64,000 nucleotides of DNA from Chamaea fasciata. Taxonomy: Eukaryota > Chordata > Aves > Passeriformes > Sylviidae. A program made the position numbers and the translations under genes. The notes beneath the pieces were generated by a model, which was not told the origin of the DNA, searched no databases, and worked only from the letters and a program-made list of their open reading frames with translations. Numbering within the stretch: position 1 is the first letter of the stretch; each line of letters begins with the position of its first letter. The DNA lies in assembly GCA_029207755.1 (NCBI GenBank), contig JARCOQ010000001.1, positions 91,623,637 to 91,687,636 of the forward strand. The letters run 5' to 3'. Positions 35,976 through 49,074 of this stretch are shown here, piece by piece.

Positions 35976-37629
35976 CAAGCTCACCTCACATGGCAGCACT
36001 GGGCAGGAACTATTAAGATAAAGGCTGATCTCAGGGAAAATTCCAGATACCAAAATACAACTGTAAAAACCTCAAGTCTGAGTCATTCCACAAAATTATC
36101 TTTTGGATTTGGGGTTTCATTTCTTTGGTGTTTTTCCCCCTTGCTTTTCACTATACATGTTTAAATAAGAATATTGAACTAGTTTTTAAAATGTTCATTA
36201 AAAATGCACCCATTTTCTTCCTCAAAAATTGAGCCAGAAAAATGAAAGAACAAAGAAATATGAAGGAACAAAGATGTTGACATTTTGGTTGAAGCTTTGA
36301 CCCTATCTTAAGTTGCATCTAATTGTGCAGTGCATCAACTGGCCATTGCCAAGCAGATAACAGATGAGACCAGTGCATGCCTGCTGGTAGACACAGTCTT
36401 AAAAAAGAGACATCTCAAATATGATTGACAAGGCTGTGATGGAAGCCACCCAAACCAGTACAAACTGAGGAAGGACCTCTTCCAAAAGTAACCTTTGAGT
36501 CTGGGGTGTTTCAGTTTTCACCTCACAAAACACTATGGTACCTACTGAGCCTTTTAACTTTTCTCTGTAAAGCTGCTTGGCAACAACTTCACATGAAAAG
36601 CCTCAGAACACAAGGCTGTAGATGCTGTCCAGAAGAAAAAAGTGATTTAAAAAACCCCTTCTGTGCCTGCTCATAGCTCATCAGAAGAAATATCTGTGCT
36701 TCAGGCATGGCTTGAAGACATGAGAGCAGCACAGGCATTCCTCAGACAAGGCTCCTCTCTCACTCTCTGAGTGCTAAATTACCATCCTTGTTCTTAGTAG
36801 ATTTTATTAGTCTTCTTGTCAGTCTTATAAATGGAGTTTAACAGGAAAACAAAATGTATTTAGACAATATGGTCTATATGGCTTTGCAGCTAAACAAGTC
36901 TCACTGTCAGATTCTCTCAACTCTCCGGCAAAAAGGATAATGAGACGTTTTGCTTGCTCCTCCGCTCCCATGTTTGCTCTGCCAAGCAACCACCAGCATC
37001 AATGCCCAAAGGAAAACTTGCTTTCAGAGAGGGGGCTTAGTATTAACCCTGGATATTATTCTCCTCCTTCCAGCCTTCAAGCCAGGAAGCCTTAAGTCAA
37101 GATTACTCCTTTATTGTTTGCCAGGTGCCCGGGGAACTGCTAACTGCTCACTACAGACCATGGCACAGCATCCTCCAGTGCCTGTCTCTTCTGTGAAGGA
37201 GCCCTGGGTCCTGGCCCCTACCAACACCTGACAGCCCTGCCATGACTCCACAGCTCTGAAAATATCCCTCTGTGGTGCAGTGTCCCTGTCTGCAGCATGG
37301 ATAATGATGCTACTTATCCTGGTAGGGGTGGCTTTTATTTCACTGTCAGTCACAGTGCACAAAAGAAAAATACACATCTTTGTAGCATCCCTCAGGCATC
37401 ACAGACTGTTAAAACCAATACAAATTACAACTATTTCACCCGCTGCTGCTGCTGCTGCCATTGGTGAGCTACCACCAACCTCCTGAGAGCACTATATGAA
37501 CAGGAGATCTCCTTTGCTCCTCCACATTTGAACTGTATCCTCTCACCCTGGATGAAAACCCACAATTTATTGATGCTAACAATGTTGTCCTCATAAATGA
37601 AATTATTCTATCTTTTTCACTTTTTTTTA

Positions 37630-37663
37630 ACGCTGAATTTTTTTTCACGCTGAATTTTTTTTC
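37630..37663. repeat. 17-bp exact tandem duplication
   Basis: ACGCTGAATTTTTTTTC occurs twice without mismatch (37630-37646, 37647-37663). Confidence 0.92.
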
Positions 37664-40600
37664 GGGTATTAAGTTTAGTTTTCTAAAGACACTTGCCAGT
37701 ACAAACATATAATTTCAGGCTTTGGGGGCTTTTTCCTCTACCTTTATAAGATTATATTGGCAAAACCCATATGTTTGACTCACTTGTCCTGAAATAAAGC
37801 TGCTTTGACTGATGTAGCTTGGTTCACATGAATGGCACATCCAGACTCATGACATTACTTGTTTTCTGCCACAGGCTGTAGCTACCTGAGGAAGGTTATG
37901 CTCACCTAACCATCCTGACAAGGTCCACCCTAGGACTCGTAAAAGGCTAATAAGTCTGGCTCTAAACTCCCCCATGGGATTTCTCCATTTGGGGCTTCTC
38001 CAGGAGGAATCAGGTGGGGACACCAGCCTCTTGCCTTTTTCAGTCTGATGAGCATCGAGGCAGGATACACACCACAGCCTCTCAGCCAGCTCAGGTGCAC
38101 CATCAGCTGTCCTTCCCTGGCTCAGCACTGCTCTCACCCTGCCCCAGTAAGCAGACATTCCTGGCAAAACCCATCATGTCCCAGAGTGGACAGGAATCCA
38201 TTACTTACTGAAGAAGGTCCTGCTTATCACTCTTGCTCTCCAGCCTTCAATAATTTTGATCTCTGTCTGGGCTACCAACAAGCACTTCCAGTCCAAAGCA
38301 AGAAATGCAGCAGCTTTCATCACCCGCACAGAAGCTTTCATTTTAAAAATAATGCCTTTCAATGTCAGCTTGGCCAACAGCTGCTTCTAGAAGATTAGAG
38401 CTTTTCTCTGCCTTCTCTGGCAACCCAGATGGATTTGTTTGCCTAGTTTACATTGCACTGCATTGTTCATCTATCTGTAAGCGTGATCAGTGCTGGCTTC
38501 CAATATTTCAAAGCCTGTGGCATCATCATCATCTAATACCAATTATGGGGGAAAAAAAGCCTCTTCCAAGTAGCAGCTGTTGAGTTTGGGAGGGGTGATG
38601 GGGTACTCTTTGTTCTCTCACACTTAATCAGCAAGATGAGAGGTATTGGAGCTCACATGACACAGCACTTTTAGGATAAGAGACTACATCTGGTCTATTC
38701 CCAGGATTTTCCTGGGTACCTATCCCAACAGTGTCTGCAGTGGCACTTCTGTATCAGGATGATCACGGCTTTCCAGGAACATACAATATAGCAGAACTAA
38801 CTCTTTCTGACTGGCTTCATGTGCTTTTCATGTCAGATTCATACCATACTACACCACATCCTGCTCGAAGTAAATTAACTGATGCACAATGGTTTGAGAA
38901 GAGAAAAATTACATGGGAGGTTTCAGCAACCTCTTCATGCTTCTGTTTATCCCTCCAAGCTCTCTTACAGTACGATGAGCATGTGCTTACATATCTCCTG
39001 CCACACATTCAAGGAGGACAAACAAGCACAGACTGCCAGGTCCCCCCAGAACTTCTGTTTTTCTGCCTCCAGCTCAGTAACTAAGTCAATATATTAAGAA
39101 ACACCACCAGCGGTCTGGTTTTTTTGGAGCTGCTGAGCGCCCACAAGTCCTAGAGATACCACGTACAGATTCTCCCCGCTCAGCTTCTTTCCCAAAATTT
39201 TCGCAGCTTTTTTTAATTATCTTGCTTCTTCCCTAGTCTGCATTAACTTGTGGGCGTTGACATGTGTACTTCACTGCAGAGAACACAGTCCAGTCACTCT
39301 GCAGACACAGTCCATGACAGATCAAAATGCCTGTTACAATATGGATTTTCCTTGACTTCAACTTATGTCACAACAAAGCTCTTCATGAGACATTTGGCAG
39401 AGACATTGCTCAGTCAAGAAAACATTTCATAACTTGGGGACAATAAACAGCCCTATTACATACGCTGCTACTTCTTTGTTTTGTTTACAGGATATTTAAC
39501 ATAAGAATATCAGCTTCTCTATGATTCTTCATTTTTCTCATTATTTCCAGATATTAGGAGCAGTTCATTTCAACCTGCAAATCAACTGTTTTCATGCATA
39601 TCCTCACAAGGCACACAATATATTTTGAATAGGCAAACACAAACTGTGAGGAAAACACTCAAGCATTGGAGATACAGACCCTACATAGGTGCAGCTCACA
39701 AAATGAGACTGTAATTTTGGATAGGAATCAGTGTTCAATCTGGGGTAGCATTTGTACCACCAGATGTCATAAAACTTGCTATTCCACATTCCTTATGCTG
39801 GAAAGTGCTACATCTGGCTCAGGAACACATCAAAAGCTGTGTCTACACAGCATTTTGCAGGCAGACTCAAGCTTGATTTGACCGCATTCCAAGCCAACCA
39901 GGAAACATGTGGCTACACCAAAACAGTGCCAAACCTCAGAGAATCTGCCCAGATGAGAAAAACTCTGTATGAGAACAGTCAGAGCTCAGAGCAAGTGTCT
40001 GCCTCCCTGCAAAAATGTGTGGATATAAAAGGCTCAAATTTTCAGGAAACCTCCATGGGTTTTTTTGCTTAACTTTCTCCATCTACATGGCTGGTAGCTA
40101 CAGTAAAGAAGTTTTCTTCTCATAAATCAATAATTTTCTCTAAAATTCTTTTCTACAATGACAAAGGGCGCTTTCATGAAAAACTGTGAGAACTTGAGCA
40201 ACAGGTACCTGCTTTATGGGATCTCTCTCAGCAAGATCCACATATGACAGCAATCTGAGACATACAACCTCAGTTCAAAGCAGTGGGAAGAATTAGGACC
40301 TTTGAAACTCTTTGTCTGGTACCTCTCAATTATTTGCATGCTGAAGCCTTTCACATGTTTTGGAAACAGATGCTTTTTTCAGATGTTCAGGTAGTATTTC
40401 AGGTTGGATTCTGAAAAATTATCAGCAAAAGACACATAAGAAGTTGGACTGTGGTGAACCAGAACAAATTTGTTGTGGGTGATCTATTCCTCATCATAGC
40501 TAAATTACTATTAGTCTTTTTTAAAAAAGTATGCTAAAACTCAGTCCCACTAGTTTAATGAAAAACTGAAAAGTTATGATTTATGCAAGCTCAGTTACCA

Positions 40601-43174
40601 TATTATATCATGCAGACTGCATCTATTTATCACCTATTTCATGTGTTTGCAAGCAGTTTGAGTTTTCCTTTTCCTCCCAGATACTGCATTTGGACAGAAG
40701 TCAAAAGTTTATTTAAAACATGAGAGAATCACTGTAGAAGCAGAGAAGCAAAATGGTGTCATGTCCTCAGTTTTGTCATGCAGTGAAGCAGCTTCCAGGC
40801 CTGGAGCAGATGGGAAACCTTAGTTTAGGCTATTTCATGGAGTCTGCTCAGGCTGTTGATGGGCTACAACAGCTTGAGATCCACCTGATTTATGATGATC
40901 CTCCTCCAACACTCCCTTCATGGGAACGATGAACTTTATCCTCCACTTCCATCCATTTTCCAAATGCATGCCAGGCACTTTGCAAGTTGCTGGTGAAAAG
41001 ACTGTGAACCCTGACCCAAAACCACTTTTAGTATGAATGCATACAGTGGAACACCAACCAGATGGATGATGGCTGAAGGACTGTAGTGAAGACATTCTGG
41101 CTTTCCACAACAGTGAAGCACAGCTTTTTGGTCTCTGTGTAGGGAACTCACTGTCTGATCTCTGCACCTGCGTTTAGGAGAGAACTTTTGCCTCATGAAA
41201 TAATCTTGGTGTGTGGGTTTGTTTATGCAGATTTGAGCATAACTTGTTTCCTCGGGTGAGAGCTGTTTGCCCAGACTTAGACAGTACAAATGCATGTGAT
41301 TTACAACGAATTCAGTGGGAAGTCAGCATCTGGATCTGCAGTATTTCAAATTATTGCTTAATACTGAGAATGACATGCCTCAGCTTTTGAAGTGTTTTAG
41401 TGTGAGACACCCAAAGGAAATTTTCGGACTACTGAGCTATCATTACTGAACAACTGCAGTTACTATCTATCCTAACATTTCACTGTAACAAGGTCATATT
41501 TAAGTTACCAGCAAGGAGGGTCTTACAAGACCTCCTTAAATCACAGTGTGGGTGAACACCAAAAACAACTCCAAATTTTGTTACTCCAGTGATGGATTTT
41601 GCAAGTAATCCATTCCTCCTCCAGCCCAGCCATCCTGAGACACTGGATAATATAACTTGCACTTCTCTCTGCCTTAAACTTGCTACCAGCCATCATAACA
41701 CTTGCAGCAACATTATATTGATCAAACCTCTTGGAAAGGTGACATTCCCAAATAAAATTTCAGCATGACAGATGTAGCAGAAAGGAACTAGTCATGACAA
41801 GGCAGAGCAGTTTCATTTCTTACTTATGGAGTTACCATTAATGTAGTACTGTCACCTCTCACAATTTAAGGGCCCTAAAAAAGCAAAGGCACTGTGTTGC
41901 CATAGAGAAGGACTGTCCAGAGTTCTCTGAATAACACTAAACAGTCCATGTCTTTATTACACTGGTGGGAGCCTTCTCCTAAGGCAGATGCACAGTAATT
42001 GCTACCAGTCCCAGCAAAATCCCAGCAAGCAGCGAAGATTAAAACAGGCACAGGAGACATTTGAAGACACAGATGGGACAGAAGGGGAATTTGGCCATTC
42101 TTTACAGTCATCTTCTGGTACTTGTCTCCAAGATAGGGGGGATTAAGCATGCCAGCAGCTCAAGACTGCTGTCTCAGGCCCAGGTGAGGGGCACAAAGGG
42201 CAATGCAGTGCTCCCTGGCCCTGGGACCAGCAATAAAGTACTGAGTTTGAATTTACTGAACTAAAAACATCTTAAAAGTGGTAGAGATTCTGTGTTCTTT
42301 CAGGATCGAGGACTCCCCTGGACAACCAGAAACCCTCTCATGCAGTGAAAGATCTCTTGAGGTAGTAAAAGCCTATGGATGTCTAGGAAGAGGAAAGGGA
42401 ATTTTAATTCTGCCTATGAGAAAAAAAAAGGAAAGACCACTTGAAAGCCTCCTTTACTTGCCTCTGGCAAGTAAGAAGCGAGGTCCTCTTGAACAGCTCT
42501 AAGCAGAAGACAGCAGTAGTCATATGACAACAAATTATAGGTCCATCTGCTTCCCAGAAAGTTACATTTAGTAGGTATTTACAGATCTAATTTCTCTCTT
42601 TAGCTCTTTTTCATCAGGATAAATGTTATGAACTTTAAGAGGTATAAAGTTGGGAGAGAAGAAATATAGATGAGTTTCAAGGTTAAAAAGTACACTCCAT
42701 CCTCAATACACTCAGCTTAAGTACTTTATGAATAAGTGAACAGCTGTTGATTTTGCATATTGCATCATCTGCACCTTGGTAGGGAGGTAAAAAGATATGG
42801 ATAACAACAAGGGGCTTTGGGACTTAATTGAGGATTGGCCAGGACTTTGTGGATATGAATCAATTATCTTAGTATCAGGGTAGATTTTATATTAAAGTTT
42901 TCACTTTTTTAATTTGACTTTTTGTCACAGTGCTGGTTATTATAATTTCTTTTTAAATAAAAAGACAAGTCATCTCTCCAATAGAAACAAGAACAATGCC
43001 TCTTGCTGGAGTTCCATGAATCCACTTCAATGTCACTTGAAAGACTCCAGAGGAGTCAAGCTGCTTGGTTTCTGTGAGACAGCCCAGGAGTCCCTCTCTG
43101 TCCAGCTCACGCAGCTAAGTTAAGCTCTTATTAAACTCAGTTGTTATTTTTCTAACAGATTCTTAATTACTGTT

Positions 43175-43440
43175 TTTTGAAGCAACAATCATCCCACGCT
43201 TCGCATTTGCTTTGTTTCTCCACCTCTTCGTGCGGTGCAAGCATGTGGGCAAAGCGTGGGAGGCTCCGAGAGCCCAAGCAATTGAAAATTGATGCGGCGC
43301 TTTAAAATAAAGGAATGATCCTTATTATAAGAGGGGAAAAACAAAGTAGCACACTGAGATAAACAAAGACGCACAGACAATGCAAGGAAAATAATATTAG
43401 CAGATGTTGAGCCAGCCGTTAATGATCTGTTTTATATTTA
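43175..43440. promoter_or_regulatory. CpG-retaining candidate conserved element with 9-bp inverted repeat
   Basis: Unusually CpG-rich for this window (CACGCTTCGC, CTTCGTGCGG, AAGCGTGGG, CTCCGAG, GATGCGGCGC, AAGACGC, GCCGTTAATG). A perfect inverted repeat, CCCACGCTT (43193-43201) and AAGCGTGGG (43252-43260), is separated by 50 bp. Homeobox-like GCAATTGAAAATTGATG and GTTAATGATC follow. No long open frame is present. A conserved developmental enhancer or structured non-coding RNA are both possible; neither is shown. Confidence 0.25.
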
Positions 43441-46174
43441 AATCTATTGCTTGAATGCTGGAGCCAGAACACCAAGGAGCAAGAAAGAAGCCTGGCAGCA
43501 GCCATGCACTTCACTTTTATTGCTCTGACTCCAGTCATTGGTGTTGACTTTTTAAGTTATCAGTATAAATTTTTTCACATGCAAATGGCGTGGTGATGGA
43601 AAAACAGTGCCGATGGCACTGGGAGAGGGAAGGCCTCTCCTTGCAGACCAAGCACAGCAAATCCCTGAGCATTGCAGCTCTTCTGAGGAACAGTGCTCAA
43701 AGCTCGTAGGACCTGGACCAGACCCTTTGTGCAAGAACCATGCAGGAGGTCAAAGACATCTGCAAGGAGCAGCTCCCTGGCTGTGTTTTGGCTTGGCAGG
43801 CAGGCTGGCAGAGAGCACATCCCCACTTTTGAGACCTTTACAGTTCCTTCTGGGTGACAGGCATTAGAGCTGCCTTTTATTCCTCCCTACAAACCATACC
43901 TCAGTTTTCAGCATCAGATTACACCAGACACGTTTATTGCAAAGCAACATGATGGATGAAAACTGGAGGCAGAAGATCTCCCTCCATGTATTGTTCATTC
44001 AAGGTCAAACATTCAATTGCAAACCTGCAAGCAAACACACAAGAACGGAATGTCATACTGTATCTCAAGATCAAACATCAGCTAATTTAGAAAATAGCAG
44101 AGAGGGCTGGATCTCATTTCACTCTGCTCTAACAAAGATGCTCTCCTCCTGCACTCCTGGGAGGAGGAAACCTAGTGTTTGAGTCTGCACAGGGCTACAG
44201 TGCCCTTTGCTCAAGTTCTCCCCCAAGGTGTGGGCACCTGAGAACATGTCATATCCTGCAATATCACACCAGCTGTTTGGACAAGACACATCCAGTGGAG
44301 GCAGTCAACTTGGCTGCTCTTCCAGGGCTGGAATCCTTTGTTTATTCCAGAGTTTCTTGCTTTGAGTTTCCTCTTGTCTTGCATGAGATGACTTCCCTGT
44401 CTTCACTCACCTGCTCCTGGAGCAGCTCCTAACTCTTGGCCATATCCTCCTCTTCTTTATATTAACAGTTTCATTTGCATTCCCTAACAAATACAGCACT
44501 TCTACCTTTCAGAGTGGTACTTCCTGCCTATGCTATATTCAGTACTTTGGTAAAGCCTCATAAATCAGTGCTCCTGAGGAACAGACACTATCCAGACAAT
44601 CTGTTAGTGACACAGCTGTCTGCTTGCTGTCAGCCTGACATAGATATGGAACTGATAAAAAGTAAACCTAAATGGAAAGGGCATTGCTCCAACATTTCCC
44701 CCTGCACTTCTCAGGATCCAAAGGAAGAGTTCTAGGCTACTCACAACTTTTGACCTAGCTGCAGACTACCTGGATCAGACTGCTGCTGTTAACGATCTTC
44801 TGCATCTTCAGTGGCAGGGATATCCTCCCTAGATCATTTTAGGATCAACTAGATACTGATTGTACATGAAATTATTGGATCTGTCAGGCTGTTTGACTCT
44901 GACTGTCATAAAAATGTTATTAGAAACTATTATGTATACTAATATTTCACTCCACCTAACTCAGAGTAGTAATACAGATGCTTTTAGGTTATTTAAAAAG
45001 AAAAACTTAATCAATTTCATTCTTACCCACTGATTTTGAATCAACATGTGTTTTTCACTTAAGACAAGACAATTTTACCCAAGACATGGTCTGGATGCAG
45101 GAAGATTTGGTGCAAGTTCCACATGGCCCACTCCACTGCCTATCCAGATTAATCACCTTGGGCTTCTGTGCAGTCCTGAACCAAACAAATTGGATCTGGC
45201 ATGAGGTAAAGCACTTTACAGTTGCTCACCAAGACACTACAGGTACTTTTAGCCATTGCATTGAAATCTTGCCACTGAAAGGTACTGAGTTTGTCTTCAA
45301 AAAACATAAAAATCATCCATTACGTAGTTTTCATACTCATTTAAGTACGTATTGATGCCAGTAACAACCCTGATGTTATTGATCCAGGATCGTCTTCAAG
45401 TTACAAGTCATTTCAATCGCCTGGATGGAGTAAGGATTCCCTTTCCATACTGACCTTCTCCCACTTTACAGAAGGTTCCCCACTTTTCAGAAATAGGAAA
45501 GGCTCAGCCAGCTTTAAAAACTCTTCTAGTTTGAATTACGTAGAACTGCTAATTTTAAAATTTATTAAGTTTTAATGTCTTTTAACACCCAGCAACACCA
45601 CTTCTGACCTTACCTGTGTACTCCAGCAGCCCAGAAAAAACAGACTCACAGCTCTTTGGTTTACCCTTTTCCACAGCCTACTAGATGCCTGAGTTTGCAA
45701 TTATCTGCCAGTGAACAGTCATGTAAAGTCAAAGGGAACAGAGAATAGATAGGTGATTTGATCCTTGCAGTCTCCACACTTCAACAACACATTGCATTGC
45801 AATTCACTGTTGTGGATGCTAGTACCTGGTAGTGAACAATTGGGACGTTACTACATCCATTATATATTAATAACAGAAGCATGTATCCTATTTTTCTTCC
45901 CTTTCTTTCCTCTCCTACCCTTTTTATGATAATTAACAAGGCAATAAACATGTAAAACTTAAAACCACAGAAGTGGAAAACTGATAAAGGCCTCTGAAAC
46001 GATACCAAGGGAAAAAAAAATAAAAAGAACCAGTGAACCAGAAGAACATATAAAGTTATTGCCATTGAGCTTTGCAGGGAGCAGAAAAATTGAAAGAATA
46101 ATAAATAATGAGGTCAATTAAGTTTTCCAGCAAGAACTGGATCCAAGGTGAGCTCAGCTAACTTAAACAACAAG

Positions 46175-46975
46175 CCACGGATACAAGGAATAGTTTGGGT
46201 TGGAAGGCCTTCTAGTTTCAACCTCTTTGCCATGGCCAGGGTTGCCATCCACTAGACCTGGTTGTTCAAAGCTTCATCCAGTCTAGCCTTGAACACTTCC
46301 AGGGATGGGGTATCCACAGCTTTGGGCAACCTGTTCCAGTGCCTCGAAACCGTCACAATAAAGAATTTTTCCCTATTATCTAATCTAAACCCACCCTCTG
46401 TCAGTTTGAAGACATTTCCCCTTGTCCTGTCACTGCATGCCCTTGTGAAAACTGCTCTCCCACTCTTCTGCAGGCCCTTCAGGTACTGAAGGTGCTGTAA
46501 GGTCTTCCAGGAGCCTTCTCCAGGTAGAACAGCCCCATTTCTCTCAGCTGGCCTTTGTGGGAGATCCTCCAGAATTCTGATCATCGTGGCCCTCTTCTGG
46601 ACTGGCTTCAGCAGGTCCATGTTCCTCTTATGGTGAGACCCCAGAGTGGGGTCTCAAGAGAGCAGAGTAAAGGGAGGGAATTCACTCCCTCATCTTGCTG
46701 GCCACACAATGAAGTTGGCTTTCTGGGCTGCAAGTGCTTATTGCTAACTCATGTCCAGCTTTTCGTCCACAAACACCCCCAAGTCCGTCTCCACAGGGCT
46801 GCTCTCAATCCATTCATCCCTCAGCCTGTATTTGTGCTTGGAGTTTAACCAATCCAAGTGTAGGACCTTGAACTTGACTTTTTTGAATATCATGAAGTTC
46901 ACACAGGCTAACCTGTCAAGCCTGTCCCTCTGGATGTCATCACTTCTTTCCAACGTGTGGACTACACCACACAAC
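46175..46975 (-). mobile_element. CR1 LINE, 5'-truncated, about 800 bp (ORF2 C-terminal part and 3' UTR)
   Basis: The largest transposon piece in the window. On the minus strand, 46974-46744 translates to the CR1 ORF2 region after the reverse-transcriptase core (VVHTLERSDDIQRDRLDRL, KVLHLDW, DEWIESSPVETDLGVFVDEK). It ends at a TAG (46744-46746), then a TAA two codons later, and the same frame continues with ALAAQKAN. After further stops the same frame is open again at 46620-46252 (MDLLKPVQKRATMIRILEDL, ACSDRTRGNVFKL, HWNRLPKAVDTPSLEVFKAR). It finishes at the expected ORF2 end, followed by a short 3' UTR ending near 'ccaacccaaactattcc'. The frame is thus largely kept over about 720 bp despite several stops. 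Endonuclease, the catalytic RT core and the terminal GATTCTATGAT tail are missing. It is dead as a mobile element. Confidence 0.94.
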
Positions 46976-49005
46976 CTATGTTATCATGTAAACAAAACAA
47001 GAAATTCCTTATGCTGGAATAACAGATGCCATTCAGGTTTAGGGAGGGGGGAAAGAGACATATTTTTTCAGGCACTCAGACATCCAAGAGTGTCAGCAGC
47101 TGTACTCAGCATGGAGAGGCAGCCTGTGCTCCCTCAGCAGCAAATGTTCCACCCAGCCTGGCTCACAAGGACCAGGTCCTTCCCCAGCCCACATGCTTTG
47201 AACACTGCTCTGCAATTAGCAAAACACAACATGAAGTGTTGGAACAGCAATATTACCCAGAGAGTGAGAGGGGAAATTCAGTCTATGCTGTGAAAATGGA
47301 GATAGCCAAGAGAGTAGTGAGCTCTTGAGGAGCTCTGCTGTGATGAGTATTAGCTTCATCTGTCTGATTAGCTACTGCCCTGCCACCTCATCCCCAGGTG
47401 TACATGTACTTTCAAATGCAGATATGTGGGTACACACAAGCCTCTCCGTCCTGCCAGCTGAAAGCAGGAGCTTCTAGATTAATAAGTACATACACCGAGG
47501 TCTTAAGTTCAGTTTAATGAACCATCATGACTAAATTTGGCAAGATTTCCTGTCTTGCTTCCTTTCTGTACCTCAGACTGTTTTGATCCATTTATGAAAA
47601 ATTTAGTTTTGGCAAGTGGAAGTCCTTTTTCACTGCCAGTGGTTAATCTGCTCTGTGACACATTCATTCAACCAGAGAAAATCCAATATTGACATTTGTA
47701 CCTTGGGGGAAAAAGAGGTTAAACACTGGATTCAAAATAAACTGCTGGACTGTGCCAAGCCACTGTGTAATATCTCTGTCATGTATAGGCAAGTTTCTTA
47801 CCCTTAGAACTCAGATGTAGCTGGATCACATCTGGATTCCACTATTATTCCACATAATTGGTCAAATGGATGCTGTGGGACAACATGTGGAAGTGTCTCT
47901 AATAGCTCAGCTCAGTTGCTCCAGCCTTTTCGTAGTCCACTGAGAACAGATGGTTCACATACTGCTAAACCTCTTTCTTGTTTCCACCTGCTAGGATTAA
48001 AAGGCAGCTTAAAGTACAGTAAATACTCTCACAACATTAATTTTGTCTATAAGAAATTACTGTCTTGGCCACAAGAAGGTTTTGCAGTTCCTGGTAAGAA
48101 GGAGACGGTCTGTGTGGCCAGACATTCACACATGGGAAGGACTGACCCCAAGAGCACCACTAAAACATGTTGTCAGTGTTAATCTTTTTCACTACTTCTG
48201 GGTCTAAGAGTCAGCCAGAAAAAAAAATCCTGTTGTGCAAGGCAGTGTGCAAACATGGACTGTGGTGAGGCCCTGGCTCCAAAAAGTTCATAGGCCAAAG
48301 AAGACCTCAGCACCCTCTACCCACCTATTTTATATTTGATTTCTAGATCTGGGTTTAAAAGTCCTGAAATCTGTGACCTTTGCATACCTTGTGCAATGCC
48401 TTTATCTGGGAAGAGTCTCACTGATTTCAGGAGACGTGGTTCTTGGATGTATGTGCTTTTGGTTTACGCCACGTGTGTATGCTATCGGATGTGTATGTAT
48501 TGTATATGTATGATGTATATTGTATGACGTGTATGTATAGTCTGTATTTCAGATTGTAACAAACATTTGTTGGTCTAGAAAATATTTCACAGTGAAAGAT
48601 CAAAGAATACAGTATTAAATTCTCCCTCTCCAAAACCAACTGTGCCTGATCTTGGGTGTAGTGCTGCCAAAAAAAAAAGCAGGATTTCTCAAAGATTAAA
48701 TATTTTTCAACAATGGTAGCAAGATAATATTGCAATAACAATCAGAATTGGCTGAGTTTAAAATCATGATTACGTCTTGCAAAGCATTTCTGTTAACTTT
48801 AAAACCTCGGAATGACCAACTGAATCCTTTTACACTTTGTCATTAAAAAGAATATGGTGGAAAGGTAGAAAGTAACCTGCCATTCCGATTTAACCAAGTA
48901 TAGACATAAATCTGAGAACCAGCCAGAGCTGGGAACAAAACACTGTTGCTGATTATTCTGACTGCTGAAAAATAGAAACTAAGAACTTTCATAAACAATT
49001 AACTT

Positions 49006-49074
49006 TTAAAATTCTTTCTTAAGAATTTTAACTTCTTAACTTCTAACGCCTTCTTCTAACTTCTTCTTAACGCC
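49006..49074. repeat. 11-bp perfect hairpin followed by degenerate tandem repeat
   Basis: TTAAAATTCTT (49006-49016) and AAGAATTTTAA (49021-49031) are perfect reverse complements with a 4-nt loop. Immediately after, AACTTCTTAACTTCTAACGCC and TTCTTCTAACTTCTTCTTAACGCC form two imperfect units of about 22-24 bp. No T-run after the hairpin, and the genome is eukaryotic, so it is not a bacterial-type terminator. Confidence 0.8.

Larger units (their letters stand above)
35976..46174. other. Non-coding unique sequence
   Basis: No gene recognised. Open frames of 110-120 codons occur at 40835-41295 (minus strand, two overlapping frames) and about 135 open codons at 38680-39084 (plus strand), none with a recognisable domain. 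Items noted separately: the 17-bp duplication (37630-37663) and the CpG-retaining block at 43175-43440. A short GCT repeat lies at 37442-37458. Positions 43590-43870 are GC-richer but unrecognised. Confidence 0.55.

Noticed and set aside
40835..41295. Two overlapping minus-strand frames (110 and 119 codons) considered as a decayed transposase or retroelement
   Set aside because: No catalytic motif or terminal repeat could be found; similarity could not be supported.
41351..41361. TTATTGCTTAA, as in the start of miR-137
   Set aside because: The rest of the mature sequence does not match and no precursor hairpin is evident.
42358..42366. TGAGGTAGT, the let-7 seed
   Set aside because: The following bases do not match let-7 and no hairpin partner is present.
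46262..46489. 75-codon plus-strand frame and longer plus-strand frame 46751-47293
   Set aside because: Antisense shadows of the minus-strand CR1 ORF2 remnant.
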